DNA of 64,000 nt. Source: Epiperipatus broadwayi (Eukaryota; Onychophora; Udeonychophora; Euonychophora; Peripatidae). The DNA lies in assembly GCA_028023455.1 (NCBI GenBank), contig JAQFVV010000036.1:5449576-5513575 (forward strand). Reading direction: 5' to 3'. The notes under the pieces are model-generated. The model saw nothing but the letters and a program-made list of their open reading frames with translations. It had not been told where the DNA came from and searched no databases. The position numbers and the translations under genes were made by a program. Shown here in pieces: positions 34,433-46,375 of the stretch (position 1 is its first letter; each line of letters opens with the position of its first letter).

Positions 34433-36523
34433 GTAACGGTATATAAATATGCCATTACATTAATTTAAAATAAAATCTTAAAGTTCACAAATAAAAATAA
34501 AATCTATTAAAAACTAAAAGCTAAAATGTTTGTTAAACGTATAACGTATATATATTCGCACAGATGCCAAACATTACAAATATTTTTTTTTATAAATAAA
34601 AAAAAAGGGTATTTGAACGTACTTTTGTATAAAAAAATACAAGATTTAAATATAAAAATATTTTAATAAAGAAATAATATAAGTAAAAATAAAAACAGGT
34701 ATTAATTAATTCCTGTAATCTGTAAATGGAAATGATTGTTTATTAATTATCCAAAAGCTGTGTAATTAAAAAGTCAGATGAAAAATAGATAAGAGAATAA
34801 AGAGATTTTAGCTTGACCAATGGAAGCAAATAAAGGCCCGGACCATAACGAAAAAATGGAACAGTGACATTTTTGTTCATGGAATCCATAGGAGGACTAT
34901 AAAAAGAAAAATATTGAGTTCCAGTCAGTTTTCAACTTGATTTGGTGAGACGAACGACAAGACGCACTTGTCGTTCTCTCTCACTTATTTTAAAAATGAA
35001 AAGACTGTGATACCAGAATGGAACCAGCTAATGCTACCTCCAGAACATCAGAGTGGTCTTCCAATGGAGATGTCATGGGAATTAAAAACAGGAACCTGGA
35101 CTCTTCTACTGTGAGCTATGAACTTTACAATTTAAAATCATAAAATTAATTAAGAACTTTCGTCAAGAGTTGACAAGTTTAATAAACAAGTTAATCTAAA
35201 TTTTGAATGGACTCTTATCTGATTTTTGTAAGTTTCAAATCAATTAATAAGGTTTAATTTTATATGTTTGTGTTTGATAAAAAAAATCATTTCCATTTAT
35301 TATTTTAATTGTATTAATATTTATTGTTTAAATTTTAAATGAGGAAATTTAAGGTTGGGTATAGACGTTGCATAGATTCGTTAGCAGTTGATTAAGTTGT
35401 GGTTTTCACATTCGATTAGAATATATAAGTCATTGATATCACTGCAGCATCTTATGATGAATGCTGTTGGGTTTTTTTTGTATTCCCTATGCAATTGACG
35501 CTATCGATGATTTTGTATTTTGATCGGTTGTGTTTATTTTGAAATGTGTTTAACCATGGAATCTGTGCAGCCGATCTATACTCAACATTATAAAACAAAT
35601 TGTATAAAATTCATTTGTGCGAATGTATCTAAAGGTTAAATTTAAGTCAGGCGTGAATGGCTATATAGATTTGTAAAGTTATATATATAGTTTAAGGGAG
35701 GGTAATCTTAGGTTATTTGTTTTGTAGTTAAATTGGGTCAATGGATTAGATGTATTGATGTAATTAGTAAATGTAGCAGGACATTCACTATGGGCAGGAT
35801 TGCATATATATGCCACACACCCCCTGTTTGCCTAATGGAAATGGATAGTAAGACGGAAGACGCGGTCCATTCCTATGGAGTTTTTTGTTTATTGTTCTTC
35901 TCACCAACAGATGTAGCATTCCTGTTTGGTAGAGAGACAATGTCTTCTCTAACTGTACTGTTCAGATGTACATTCCTGACAGTATAGTATATTTAGTACT
36001 GTTGTATTTTTATGCTACATTGAATACATTAATGTATCAGATGGATTGATGCCGGTTTGACTGCGAACTTTTGGCCTAAGGTTAAATAAGGGATAGAATA
36101 TTTTCTTTTCAAATGCAGATCTATGTAGTCTATTCATACTCGACCCTCTAAATAAATATTAAACTCATTATTGCAATCTATTTAAATGTAAAATTAAAAG
36201 TTAATATAAAAATATAAAATGTTAAATGTATTCCTCAAAATTTATTTATACGTGCATTAATAAATGTTTGTTTGTTAATTACTGGCAGTGGCTTTTATTT
36301 TTTTATATATATTTAAGATGCAATTAAAACAAGTTATTTATTATCTCTGCATCTCCGTGAGCTAGTGACTTGAGCTAACGATCTAAATATTTAAATAAAG
36401 TGAAATCTTAACAGTGCATATCTGCCTACTTTATAAATTTTTCTAGGCTCAAATGCCTAGATGGCGCCCGTGTAGTGCAGATTGTGCTTAGATTCGATCT
36501 CCACTTTCTTTTCGATCGTTACA
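34433..36523 (+). mobile_element. LTR-like 2.1-kb element, copy 3 (most complete)
   Basis: It begins TGTAACGGTATA and ends CGATCGTTACA, with 'atat' directly on both sides, which fits a 4-bp or AT-microsatellite target. Inside are a TATA box and an initiator about 465-490 bp from the left end, as in a U3-R boundary. Short terminal TGTAAC/GTTACA is typical of Gypsy-type LTRs. No gag-pol lies beside it, so it would be a solo LTR, unusually long. An alternative is a non-autonomous DNA element with very short inverted ends. An 84-codon frame at 35733-35987 is not supported as a gene. Confidence 0.65.
34898..34929 (+). promoter_or_regulatory. TATA box and initiator in LTR-like element
   Basis: TATAAAAAG at 34898-34906 is followed by TCAGT at 34925-34929, with the initiator A 29 bp from the TATA start, the normal spacing for a Pol II core promoter. 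Copy 4 keeps a TATAAAAGAG at 57535-57544 in the corresponding place. Confidence 0.65.
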
Positions 36524-36901
36524 ATATATATATCATGTTTTGTAATATATATTAAAAAGGCTATTATTTTAAAGATATTTTATTAGATGCAAGTTATAAT
36601 AATTTCATAACATGTTAGACTTGGAATATCTTTTTCTGTTAACCACTTCATATTCAATCTTTCTAACCATTCTATTTTGATTGTTGGTTATGCACCTGCT
36701 TTTTGTTAATTAGAAAATAAAACAAGATTTTAAAATATGAAAAATCTAGCCCAGCTATTAGAAAGCCTTGTGAATAATGTTTTTTTTTCATTGATGTCAT
36801 TTCATTTTTTATTAAAGATTGTTAAAAAATGTTTGCCATTCAAATGGTTATTTAAAACTGTTTTAATTTTGAAGAGTATTTAAAAACTGTTTTAAATTTT
36901 T
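36524..36901. other. AT-rich gap carrying the 5' TSD of the half-LINE
   Basis: No feature except two near-identical 'aaaactgttttaa' blocks (36853-36870 and 36882-36901). The second is the upstream TSD of the next element. Confidence 0.6.
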
Positions 36902-36908
36902 AGTGACT

Positions 36909-36918
36909 CAAGATGGCG
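36909..36918 (+). promoter_or_regulatory. YY1-like site at LINE 5' end
   Basis: CAAGATGGCG lies 8-17 bases from the element start. In mammalian L1 a YY1 site at nearly the same position fixes the transcription start. Here this is inferred from sequence only. Confidence 0.5.
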
Positions 36919-37049
36919 CTTGCCAGGCAAAGACGGTCCATTACTAGATCACTATTTTAGTGTTTCTTTTCTGCAATAATCAAGTTAATTATTTATATTA
37001 AGTTAATATTCATTTTGGTAAACCCATTACCTTTAGGAAGACCTATAAA

Positions 37050-39283
37050 ATGAGGAAAACTTCCAACTATTTGGAAAGTTGTAAGCAAATTGCAGATCGT
37101 GATAACAAACTACCTAGGCAAGCAGCCATTGTATATCAAACAATAAGGCAAAGCCAAGAAACTGATGAACAAAATAGTCCCCTGAATGAAGAAATATGAA
37201 AAAATGATGAATTGTCCCATAAAGAGACCTCAAAACAAGATGATACAAATTCTAAGATAAAAGAACAAATATAAGAGAGCATTCATAGCTTCCCTGGTCA
37301 TTTCAAAAACATTGAAACAATAAGAGAAGGTAAGAATATGCATAAAAATCAAGCTATGATAAAAAGTTTTTATTAAATCAAATTAAAATCTCAGATAATG
37401 TTAAGAATGAATATAATATATCTAAGGGAAAATCCCAACAGTTAAGTAATACATCTAAAGACAATTTTAAACCTGAAAATAGAAATAAAAAGGAACACAA
37501 AAAATTAAGAAGAAGGTCTAAAGCAACAAATAGTAATTTAAGTCTATATCTAAGTAACAATATTGGGAAACTAGATATTGTTAAAAATGACTCTAATGTC
37601 TCTAATTCTTTGAAGGGAATATGGACATTAATAATGATTTGGACATAGACCCATATAGTAATATTAAAATGATTGATAATATGGAAGTCAGCTCCAGTGC
37701 ACATAAGAAAGACTCCCAACAATTAATCCATACACTCTATGAGAATTCTGAATCTGGAATTAAGTCTAAAATCTTAAAGCAAAGAAAAGAAGGTGATGCA
37801 ATTATCAATAATAACTTAGATACATATAAAGATAACAAAATGCTAGACAACACCAAAAATAGCACTGAGATGCCTAAGGAAGGCTTTCAACAGATGACTT
37901 ATACACTGGATGAAAAACTCAAACCTACAAAACACACATCCAAAACTGAAAACCAAGGAAAAAACAAGAGGGAAAAAATATCAAAACCACAAAAAAAGGA
38001 GATCTCACTAACAAAAAAACATATAAAAGAAAATGGATTTTTGGAAAAATTAAGTTATACTGAGGCAGTAAAAAGAGAAGAAAAACCTATCGTTTATAGC
38101 AGTCTTCCCCAAATGGACTATAGTGGCATCATTGATATTCTAGATGAGGACTATGAAGAAGAACTGGGAACTCATAAACACCATGATCTCACAAAATAAC
38201 ATTCAATTAGACAAAGATAATATTCAACAGATAATTAAAAACTTTAATTCAACAATCCCACCACAATTGCTCAAATCTTTCAAAAACTACTATAATGGAA
38301 AATTGCTGATATTAACCATCACTGATGAATAATGTCAGTTATACTGATTCCCAGTAGAATATTTCTATGAAGAAATTGAATCAAAAAACTCTAGAGAATT
38401 TTTTTAAAGTGCTCACACATCCCAACAATAGAAACCATATTCTAGAATTTCACTTAGTCATCCAAAGGGAATTCTTTAAAAAACACATAACAATGCTTAA
38501 AGATAAGATTCTCTGTTGGGTGGATATAGATGGACCTGTAACTCTATTAGGCCAGATATGCAATTGCTATATAAATTTTCACAAAGCAGAACTCCAACAA
38601 TTGTTTAAAAAATATGTAACAATATCATATTTTAGATAGATTTATGATAGAAAGAAATTAAATACCTATACTTACAAACACCACATTACTTAAAATCACC
38701 CTGAAGAGAGACATTACCCCAACTAATATACCAGTATTATTTTATACACATATTGTGTTATTAATAGTCATCTTTAGTGGAGTTCCTTCCCAATGTTACT
38801 TCTGTAAACTCAAGAGACACCTAGTGTGTGATGGTCTTGAAAGAATATGTAATATCTGTCAAGGAAGGAAAAATAGATATAAATGTGGTGTTCCTGGATC
38901 GGTTCCATTAGATAATAATAACTCACCTACAAGGGGATTGATAACAATTGGAAATGTGGAAGACCCCAGGATGCAATTAGGGGCTATTAGAGCTTTAAGA
39001 ATCCCAATGGATAATTCTCTTGATATTCTTAGAGTCTCCATTGTCCCAATGGACATTTTACCTCCAGAGCCACATAGTGAAGATAGCTCATCCTCATCCA
39101 CCATCATAGACATGACCCCTACAGATATAGGAATCATTGAAGATGATGAATTCCCTTCCCTACAAGGAATACCACCCAAAAAATCTATTAAACACAAGAA
39201 TTGTAAGAAATTAAGATCAGAACTTGAAGGAGATTATTCTCATATTGGGAAAATTAGAAAATTTATTACCAGACATAACTGAA
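37050..39283 (+). pseudogene. LINE ORF1 (gag-like, zinc-knuckle) relic
   Basis: The likely start is ATG 37050. After 47 codons there is an in-frame TGA, and further stops and frame shifts follow. The longest pieces are 37621-38199 (192 residues, lysine-rich, hydrophilic, no clear fold), 38144-38332, 38367-38639 and 38755-39282. The last has 'CYFCKLKRHLVC' followed by 'CNICQGRKNRYKC', two zinc-knuckle-like CX2C motifs, then an acidic/serine segment with 'DDEFPSLQG'. This is the layout of LINE ORF1 proteins with CCHC knuckles that bind element RNA. It is clearly dead. Confidence 0.65.
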
Positions 39284-39688
39284 TCAGATGACTTGGACAT
39301 CACTGATCATGCAGAAAAGAAAAGGAGGGAAATTGTGGTCTAGTAAAGATCTAATTGCCAAAAAAAATCAGCAAATCAGCAAAGCTCAAACCAACCCAAA
39401 GCAAATAGGTCCATAAAACCTAAAATGGAGCTTCAATCATCACTGTCCCTCTTAAGATGATAAAAATATCTATTAAATATATTATTTCGAAGGACTTAGA
39501 CCTACATTAGAACATTACCAAAAAGATTCTATGATGGAATTGTGCAACTTTTCCTTTGTTTTTCTCTTTTGCTTTGTTAAAAACTTTCATCCACTTATTA
39601 CCCAAAAATGTAAACCTTAGATACAATAAAGATCTTTTACCTTTAAAAAAAGGAAATGTTTTCTCAAAAAAAAACTGTTTTAATTTTT

Positions 39689-40424
39689 GTGTATATTTAT
39701 AAAAATGTATGTTCGCTTGACAGTCTTTTTTTACCATATAAATAGTATAATCATTCATCTTTCTCCATAATTAAATACCAGGTTTAGTTAAATTTACATA
39801 TTATTAAAACTTACTGCTGATTAATAAATGTTAAAAAGAATAAAATGACAAACTATTTTCTAAAAAAATAATAAGCATAAAAATAAAATAATTTAATATT
39901 GTTAAAATAATTCACTGAAATTCTTCACATCAACTTTATTTTCCACCCAGGTGTAATGTTTCTTTTAACATAATTAAATAAGCATTTTTCATACATTTAA
40001 AAAACAATAATTAATTTTCAAACAATAATATGAAAATATAAAATTAGCAAGAGTAAAACAGATATTTCAAAATGTTGTACAGAAGATAATGTTTTTAGAA
40101 ATTGTTTAGAGAATTTATTTTTTCCCCATTGATGGCATTCCTTCATTATTGCAATTACATTAAAACACCTATATATGCGTTATGTGTAGATATAAATAAT
40201 TATCTAAAATCAATTAATTTCTAATTCAAATAAATTTTCCTCTCAATAAAAAAGCATTTTTAGTTAGAAAAATAAATTTATATAGAGTTTTAAATATTTA
40301 AAACTTCTAAGCTTAATTTTTAAACGCTTTTTTAAATTCAAATTAATTGTTCATTCATGTGTTTAAGTATTCTTTAAAAGATATAAATTCTTTTCAAAAA
40401 GGCAAAAAAGGAAAACAGGATATT
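39689..40424. other. AT-rich stretch without recognised features
   Basis: I see only AT-rich low-complexity sequence here. Confidence 0.4.
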
Positions 40425-40980
40425 AAGTTATTTTAAATAAATTTTATTGTGACTAATACACTTGTTTAAGCCATGTAAGGCCAATGGATACAGTCTGCTG
40501 TTTTAGTGGGTTCATATGAATTCCATTGAAATGCTTGTCATCTAAGTTGTTAGGTGTCTCATTTATGGGGCAATCCTTCTATATAGGCCCCATGTGTTTT
40601 TGAATAAGAATTTAGTGGCCAGTATTAAGTCCTTTGCCTGCAACTTTTTCTGCTGGAGGTTGAATATTCCAAATGGATCAGGCCTGGGTGTTGTGAATTT
40701 GGAACCGCATCTGGCCATCCATAGGGCATATGAGATAAATATAGCCATACGGATGACTGGGAAGTCACCGGAGTGCAAGCAGCTCTTAAGGTCTAGGATC
40801 TTGAGGAGAGGAATGCTACATTCCATACTAATGGATCTCCTGATGTCATGATATCCCAGGCAAAGAGACATGATGTGTTCGAAGGTTTCATCACCTCTTT
40901 GACAGAGATAGCATGTTGGCTCTATCTTTGTCATGTATCTTCTGTAATGTAGGAACCAGCTTGTTGTTGTAGTTGTTTTT
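40425..40980 (-). pseudogene. LINE ORF2 3' fragment (CCHC finger and tail)
   Basis: The minus-strand frame from about 40978 encodes 'WFLHYRRYMTKIEPTCYLC', then 'ETFEHIMSLC', a CX2CX8HX4C finger closely matching the element at 1-2.3 kb ('WFLHHRRGFASIDPICGLC'). Downstream similarity continues ('YALWMARC' against 'YSIWIVRC'). The frame stops near 40563, and AATAAA occurs on the minus strand near 40441-40446. The 5' truncation falls beside a run of T/A (40974-40986), as expected for an incomplete LINE insertion. Confidence 0.8.
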
Positions 40981-41264
40981 TTTTATGATTAGCAGGATTC
41001 ATAATCTTAAAAGCAAACAATGGGGAAAAAACAATATATAGTCTATTATATAATACATTTGAAACCAAATAGAAATATTTAGGCAGTCAACCCTTCACAC
41101 TCCTAAAACTAAATGCCAAATGATTATATATACAATAAGAAGTCTGAAAAACAAAGTTTACTTCGATAGCCTATCAAAGAGATTTACAATTCACTGTTAT
41201 TAGCCGTTTTGCAATTATCAAATGGGAGAAATGTTAATGGATTTTATTTTTGATTTTTATTTTT

Positions 41265-41366
41265 TATGTGTCATAGCATCGGCTGGGAAGTGAACCCACA
41301 ACCTGGGCAACTGCCTGCTAGTGCAAGGCTATTGCACTGACCTCTCGACCATCAATGTAAGACTGA
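41265..41366 (-). mobile_element. tRNA-derived SINE
   Basis: Minus strand: 'gatggtcgagaggtcag' (A box), 'ttgcccagg', 'gggttcacttcccagc' (B box), then 'cgatgctatgacaca' and an A-rich tail. It is the same family as the 7.6-kb copy. The flanks do not give a clear TSD. Confidence 0.8.
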
Positions 41367-42100
41367 TATATTATTTTATCTAAAAAAAAGTAACTAAATA
41401 CACATTTATAAATAAATTTTAAGTAGCTAAAGAATTTGTTTATGGGTCCAAATAAATCTTTAGATATTTGTTTTTTTTTAAACGTGTATAAATTTTTTTA
41501 GACCAAATAATGAGACATGAATCGGATCAATATAATTATACTGTAAATAAATATATGTATGTTAATGTTAAATAAGGGGGGGGGGGGGTGAAATAAATAT
41601 ACCCGGATCTAGTGAGTGTTTACATATAAATAAAATTTTGTGCTTCTAAATATATATGTTAGCAGCAAAATAATTTGGCAGGTAGTATGAGTAAGAAATA
41701 AATTTTTCCTGTATATATTGGCAGTAAAATAGTTGGTTCACTCAGCAATAAAAAGGCAGTAGTTAGGGTAATAGTGTTAGAAGAAAGCAGTAAGTAGGCC
41801 AAAAAGACTGAGAGGGAGATAGCCAATAAGCCATTATTAAATTTGTAATTAAATTTGAAACATAATAGCATAAGCAATAAGGAAATAGAGATAATAACAG
41901 TAATCATTTTTTTGTAATAGTAATCAAGTACCTAGACAAAATAATTAGCAAAAAAGGGGGAAAACAGTCACCATCATCAACCAGTATAATTGAGCCAAAC
42001 ATGGACATGGGGACAACCACGACAAACAAGAACTAGATCTGCACTCATCGGGATTTCCAGAGTCTCCACCAATAGTCATGAAACCTGCCCAGCAAACGAA
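41367..42100. other. Transition region with poly-G tract
   Basis: A 14-G run lies near 41575-41588. An 82-codon hydrophobic minus-strand frame at 41659-41907 would give membrane helices, but it has no homologue or context and is not called. Confidence 0.35.
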
Positions 42101-42359
42101 TAAGGGAGATTTTAATATGATATATCTGGAAAGAATTGTTTAAAAAAAGTGAAGAAAGAGCAAGAAAGTGGGAAAAGGAAACCCGAAGAAAATAATATAG
42201 AAATTTTACCAGGCTGATCATCCAGGAGATAGGAAAAGTGAGAGGAACAAAGGGCCCTTAAACTTAAAATTGAAGAATGCTACACAGAAAACTGAAAAGA
42301 GATGAACAAATGCTGAGATCAGATGCACCCAAAGTCAATACATGGACAATGAAGTCCTG

Positions 42360-43109
42360 ATGCAGAAAATAGAAGCTGACAATGTCAACAGTATAAACGA
42401 GGAAATGGAAATAAACCAAAGATGTCAGACCCCTAACAGTGATCTACCACCTCATTAAGTGTACAGTAGTACAAGAGACACAGCCTACAGAACATTAATC
42501 CCAGACCTAGGGGTTCAAACCCAGCTTGCTAAAATAATCACAATTAAAATATTTCGAGGAGAAATGCCAGAAAATCCCTACCAACAGCTTGTGAGATTTT
42601 TTTTCAATTTTATAAGATGGACTCCCATGAACAGACTGCCATCACCAACCACCACTTACATGGCTATGCAAGAGATTGGTGGGGGCATGTTGACTAAGAA
42701 ACCAAGCAACTTTCCAAATTACTTCAAAATTTTATTGAAGTACTACTGGAGTGTGGATCGGCAGAGCAGAATACTAAATACAGTTTGTCAGGAAAAATAT
42801 GGATCTATTAAGGAGACACACACGTAATTCTTTATCCCCCAAGTGAACCGTTTTTGATCACTCAGCACATTTGCGTTTTCCGATGCTCATATCATCAATA
42901 CAATTCAATGGAACATGCCGGTACTGATACAACAGCTGATGGCTGCCAGCAAAATCAAAGAGGTGGAAGAAATGGCCGAATTCTTAACCATGCTGGACTT
43001 CAGCCCCTGGGTTAAAGAACCTCCAGACAAAGTAAAAAGGCCTGATAACCCAAGACTGCAGTCATTAAGTCATAGAGGCAGTTATTACCCACCAGACCCA
43101 GGATTATAA
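42360..43109 (+). pseudogene. Unidentified protein remnant with three in-frame stops
   Basis: A single frame of about 249 codons runs from ATG 42360 to TAA after 43109. It is interrupted only by three stop codons (TAA 42456-42458, TAA about 42825-42827, TGA about 42852-42854), with no frameshift between them. The longest clear pieces are 42459-42827 and 42915-43109. Composition is non-repetitive and less AT-rich than the flanks. The second part is helix-like ('LIQQLMAASKIKEVEEMAEF'), then proline-rich. Upstream, 42130-42360 encodes charged, broken stretches. I do not recognise the family. A gag/capsid relic or an endogenised viral structural protein are possibilities, not conclusions. Confidence 0.4.
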
Positions 43110-46100
43110 GTATAATAATAACAAAAAAAGAAATGGACATGTTACAAGAAATAAAAGGGAGATCAGACATCAAAATCAGAATTTCAAACTATAATAATTT
43201 AAAAGTGATATAGATAAGTTAATTGTAAAAAGGGAATGGAGACCACAGAGTAAGATAATAGAGAAAGAAGAAATACATTTGCTAGATGGTAAATCATCTT
43301 ATTTAATATATGATCTATTTTTCATTCCATCATTTTATTTATGTATTATATTTTATGTGTGGGTTATCTTGTAAAATTTCATAAAGATTTCATTGGTGGA
43401 CACCTGTTGTAAAATATTTTTTTTACATTTTTTTTGTTCCATCACTAAGGGAATGTGAAGCAGTAAGATTTTCTTTGCAGATCTTCATTTCACCTTTTCT
43501 CACCTCTTTCCTACCCTCATACCTTAGTTTAAACCCCAGTGTATCGTAGTGTGTCTGCATTGCGCTTATATGATGAAAATCCCACCCAATTTTAAACCAT
43601 GAATACAATGCTCATGTTATATATATATATATTTATCTTTATAACTAGTGTAAATTATGTGTACACATAAAAGATATTTGTTTTAAAAGTAGGTTATATA
43701 GGTCGTAATTGTCACACACTGTGATATATTTATTTTCAAAACTTAAGTTGGAATAATATGTTGGTATGTATAATTATTTCTGTTTACATCTCTTTTAGTT
43801 TCAATTATATTCAACTTATAAATAGATTTAAACATTGAGATTAAAAGAAGTAAGTAAGTTATTATTTTTAGATTTAAATTCATGTCATCAATTGTATGTA
43901 AAAATAAATGAGGGTTGGTAAGAAAACAATAGTTTAATTAATAGGTTTTAGTGGCTTATCTAGAAATGTGGCAGATGTTCACTTAGGGAAATTTTAATTA
44001 GCAAAAGTTTTTTTTAATGAAATCAAAGTTTTAATCTGAATGTCTACAGGGTAGTTAACAATAAAAAAATAATCAAAATTTTGTTGAATTCCTTTGGATG
44101 TTCAGATGGGTTTGATTGCAGCTTTGATAAGATAGCAAATTTTTGGTATATTTGAAATGCTCCAGGGCAGATTTATTTTACAGCTCTGATATATATAGAG
44201 GGGTTTTCTTTTGTTTGATCATTCTTATTCTAGATTATTGTATTCTAGTCTTAGTCTTCTGACAGTTGGCTTTTAAGAGAACAAGTAAAGGTAGTAGGAA
44301 AGTAGCCTGCAAGTTTTATTATTGAAGTCAAGATTTTGTCTTCCAGTAGATTAAAAGTATTCAAATATATTGAGTTCAAAATGTTTTCTGAAAAGTTTAA
44401 TTTCCTGAAAGTTTAAAAATCTCAGAGAACTGCACATCCAGCCTTTAACAAAAATCCTAAAATGACTGAGTAGAGCCAGTAAGAAAGTTATTTTTCTTTC
44501 GGAAATGGGCAGCCACTGCACACCATGCCATCCGATGCCTTCACTTAAGAAGCCCTAAAAACTGCCACCACTGCTAAAATGTGAACTGTGAAATGAAATT
44601 TGCTGCCAAATTCTTATGAGTGCTGCTACCATCAAACTGGAAAAGTCTCCACCTGAAATTGCCTTCAAATGCCTACTTCTGATGAGGTAACCCAAATTAA
44701 CCCAAGAACTCTTGTGATATCATATTCCTTCTAAAAGCTATAGCTAATTCCATTTGTTTCTATTTGTTTTATCTTCTGTTCTTGCTTCTTTAAATTCTGT
44801 AACTTAATTAATGTATTCTATCTCTATACTTGGGTTAATATTTTGTATTTATTAATCTGTTTTCCTTTTATTATGATGGTGTGCCAGCATAGCCATCAAT
44901 CAAGCAAATTACTCCCTTTTTTTATTTAAATCAAGTGGACACCATTAATGCATTTTAAATTATAAATTTTGTCCTATTTTATTATCTCATTAAATCACTC
45001 ATTCAAGGGCTATCTTACTATTATTCAACTATTTAATAATTTTGCAGTTAAAATCCATGTTTATTGGTTTTAACATAATATGAAAATATGTGTGAGGTCA
45101 ATGAGTAAATATTTAACAAATGCATGATTGCATAATTAACTTATATTTTCTTTTAAAACCCTGCAATTATGCATTCTCCCATTTTAAATATGTTTTATTA
45201 TTTTGCTTAATTTCCAAAGCTTGTAATTTTGAGGTCGAGAATGTGCGGACTTTTTTTAAAATAAATATTTGGGGAATTGATTAGGTGTTCCTTTTAAAAC
45301 ATTTTATGTACTTTATTTGAGTGTGGCTAGTAGGTGTATCGGGTGTTTGAGACCACTTTGTTCCTCCAAAGGGCTTTAAATGACTAAGACTGTTTCCCCT
45401 TCACTTTCTGTGGTTCCCAGTTAGAGTGTGTACTCAAATTGTCACACCTGGGAATTCTATGCAGTTGTCACACAGTCGCTAAGTACTTGGATGAGTCCAG
45501 ATTTGGGCTGCGATGTGACACCACTTCCTATGGATTTAGGGCAAGATGCCTTCCCATGTTTCATTTTTATTTATTTATTATTTAGTTATTTATTTTGCTA
45601 AGCTCCATGGTTTCAATGTACCACACCCTCCATCCTTTACAGAAATTCCCCACTAACACCACCAACCTCCCAATACAATATAATTATTTCTATGAATATG
45701 CATGCCTTAATCACATCCCCACCTTATAGCTTAACGAGCATTAGTCCGTTCTATTCTCGAATTCAAGAAATGTTATTTGAAACTTTACTGTTGCCAAATC
45801 TTTTATTCAATTATTTCTGATATTTACTTAAAGTATCTTGCATATCTTCGCAACTTTCTTAGGCACATTATCGTAATGTTATTTTATTAGCCTGAGATAC
45901 AGAGAATTCATTAATAACCAATAATGTATAATAACCAATAATGTAAATTTTGATTGACATTTGTTTTAAAACACAATCTTAGTTACTAAACATCACTCTC
46001 TTACATATGCAGACAGTGCACATATATAATTGATAGTTTAATAAATCTTTTAAATTTACTAAATTTTGATTTTTTATGTACTTTCTCAGTCTATATCTTT

Positions 46101-46375
46101 TATGCATCTCTTTTGTGCAATCCATAGATGTTTAATTAGCAAACCCAAGCTTATATTGTAGTATAGAATCTCTTTGTTTCTCCCTGACCTCCAGCACCAG
46201 TTAAAAGGTTATATTAGTAGTAGCATCCAATGCATTATCACGTCAGTGGCACTGTGGAACTTAGACTTTAGATTCAAACTTAGGATTTCTGGTAAGCAGC
46301 CCTTCCTAGTGTTGAGTTTGGTATCAGGGTTTAAATTCTGCAGTGTGTTAACAATATAGACACATCTGACCATTA
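43110..46375. other. AT-rich intergenic region
   Basis: No gene is recognised. Two less AT-rich islands (about 44500-44700 and 45290-45560) have no long frame. Just after the second lies an 'atttatttatt'-type AU-rich run (45567-45596), which might hint at an old 3' UTR, but nothing confirms it. Confidence 0.4.

Larger units (their letters stand above)
36882..39688 (+). mobile_element. ORF1-only LINE derivative ('half-LINE') with TSD
   Basis: The element (36902-39669) starts at a 5' end bearing AAGATGGCG, contains ORF1, a 380-bp 3' UTR with AATAAA (39625-39630), and an A-rich end. It is flanked by 19-20-bp direct repeats beginning 'aaaaactgtttta' (36882-36901 and 39670-39688, one indel). No ORF2 is present between ORF1 and the 3' end, so the copy was inserted already lacking it. 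This parallels mammalian HAL1 elements. Whether its parent is the LINE at 1-2.6 kb is unproven, since the 3' UTRs do not visibly match. Confidence 0.7.

Noticed and set aside
38308-38345. Hammerhead-like 'cactgatgaataatgtcag'
   Set aside because: It has a CTGATGA box but no following GAAA or stem I pairing, and it lies within ORF1; chance match.
37378-39197. Minus-strand frames at 37378-37722 and 38859-39197
   Set aside because: They lie antisense to the LINE ORF1 relic, whose sense frame has zinc-knuckle motifs.
42360-43109. Reading the three in-frame stops as an alternative genetic code or readthrough
   Set aside because: The RTE ORFs in the same window use the standard code, and TAA and TGA are both involved; pseudogene decay is simpler.
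44670-44710. Hammerhead-like 'cttctgatgaggtaaccc'
   Set aside because: No GAAA box or closing stem follows; chance match.
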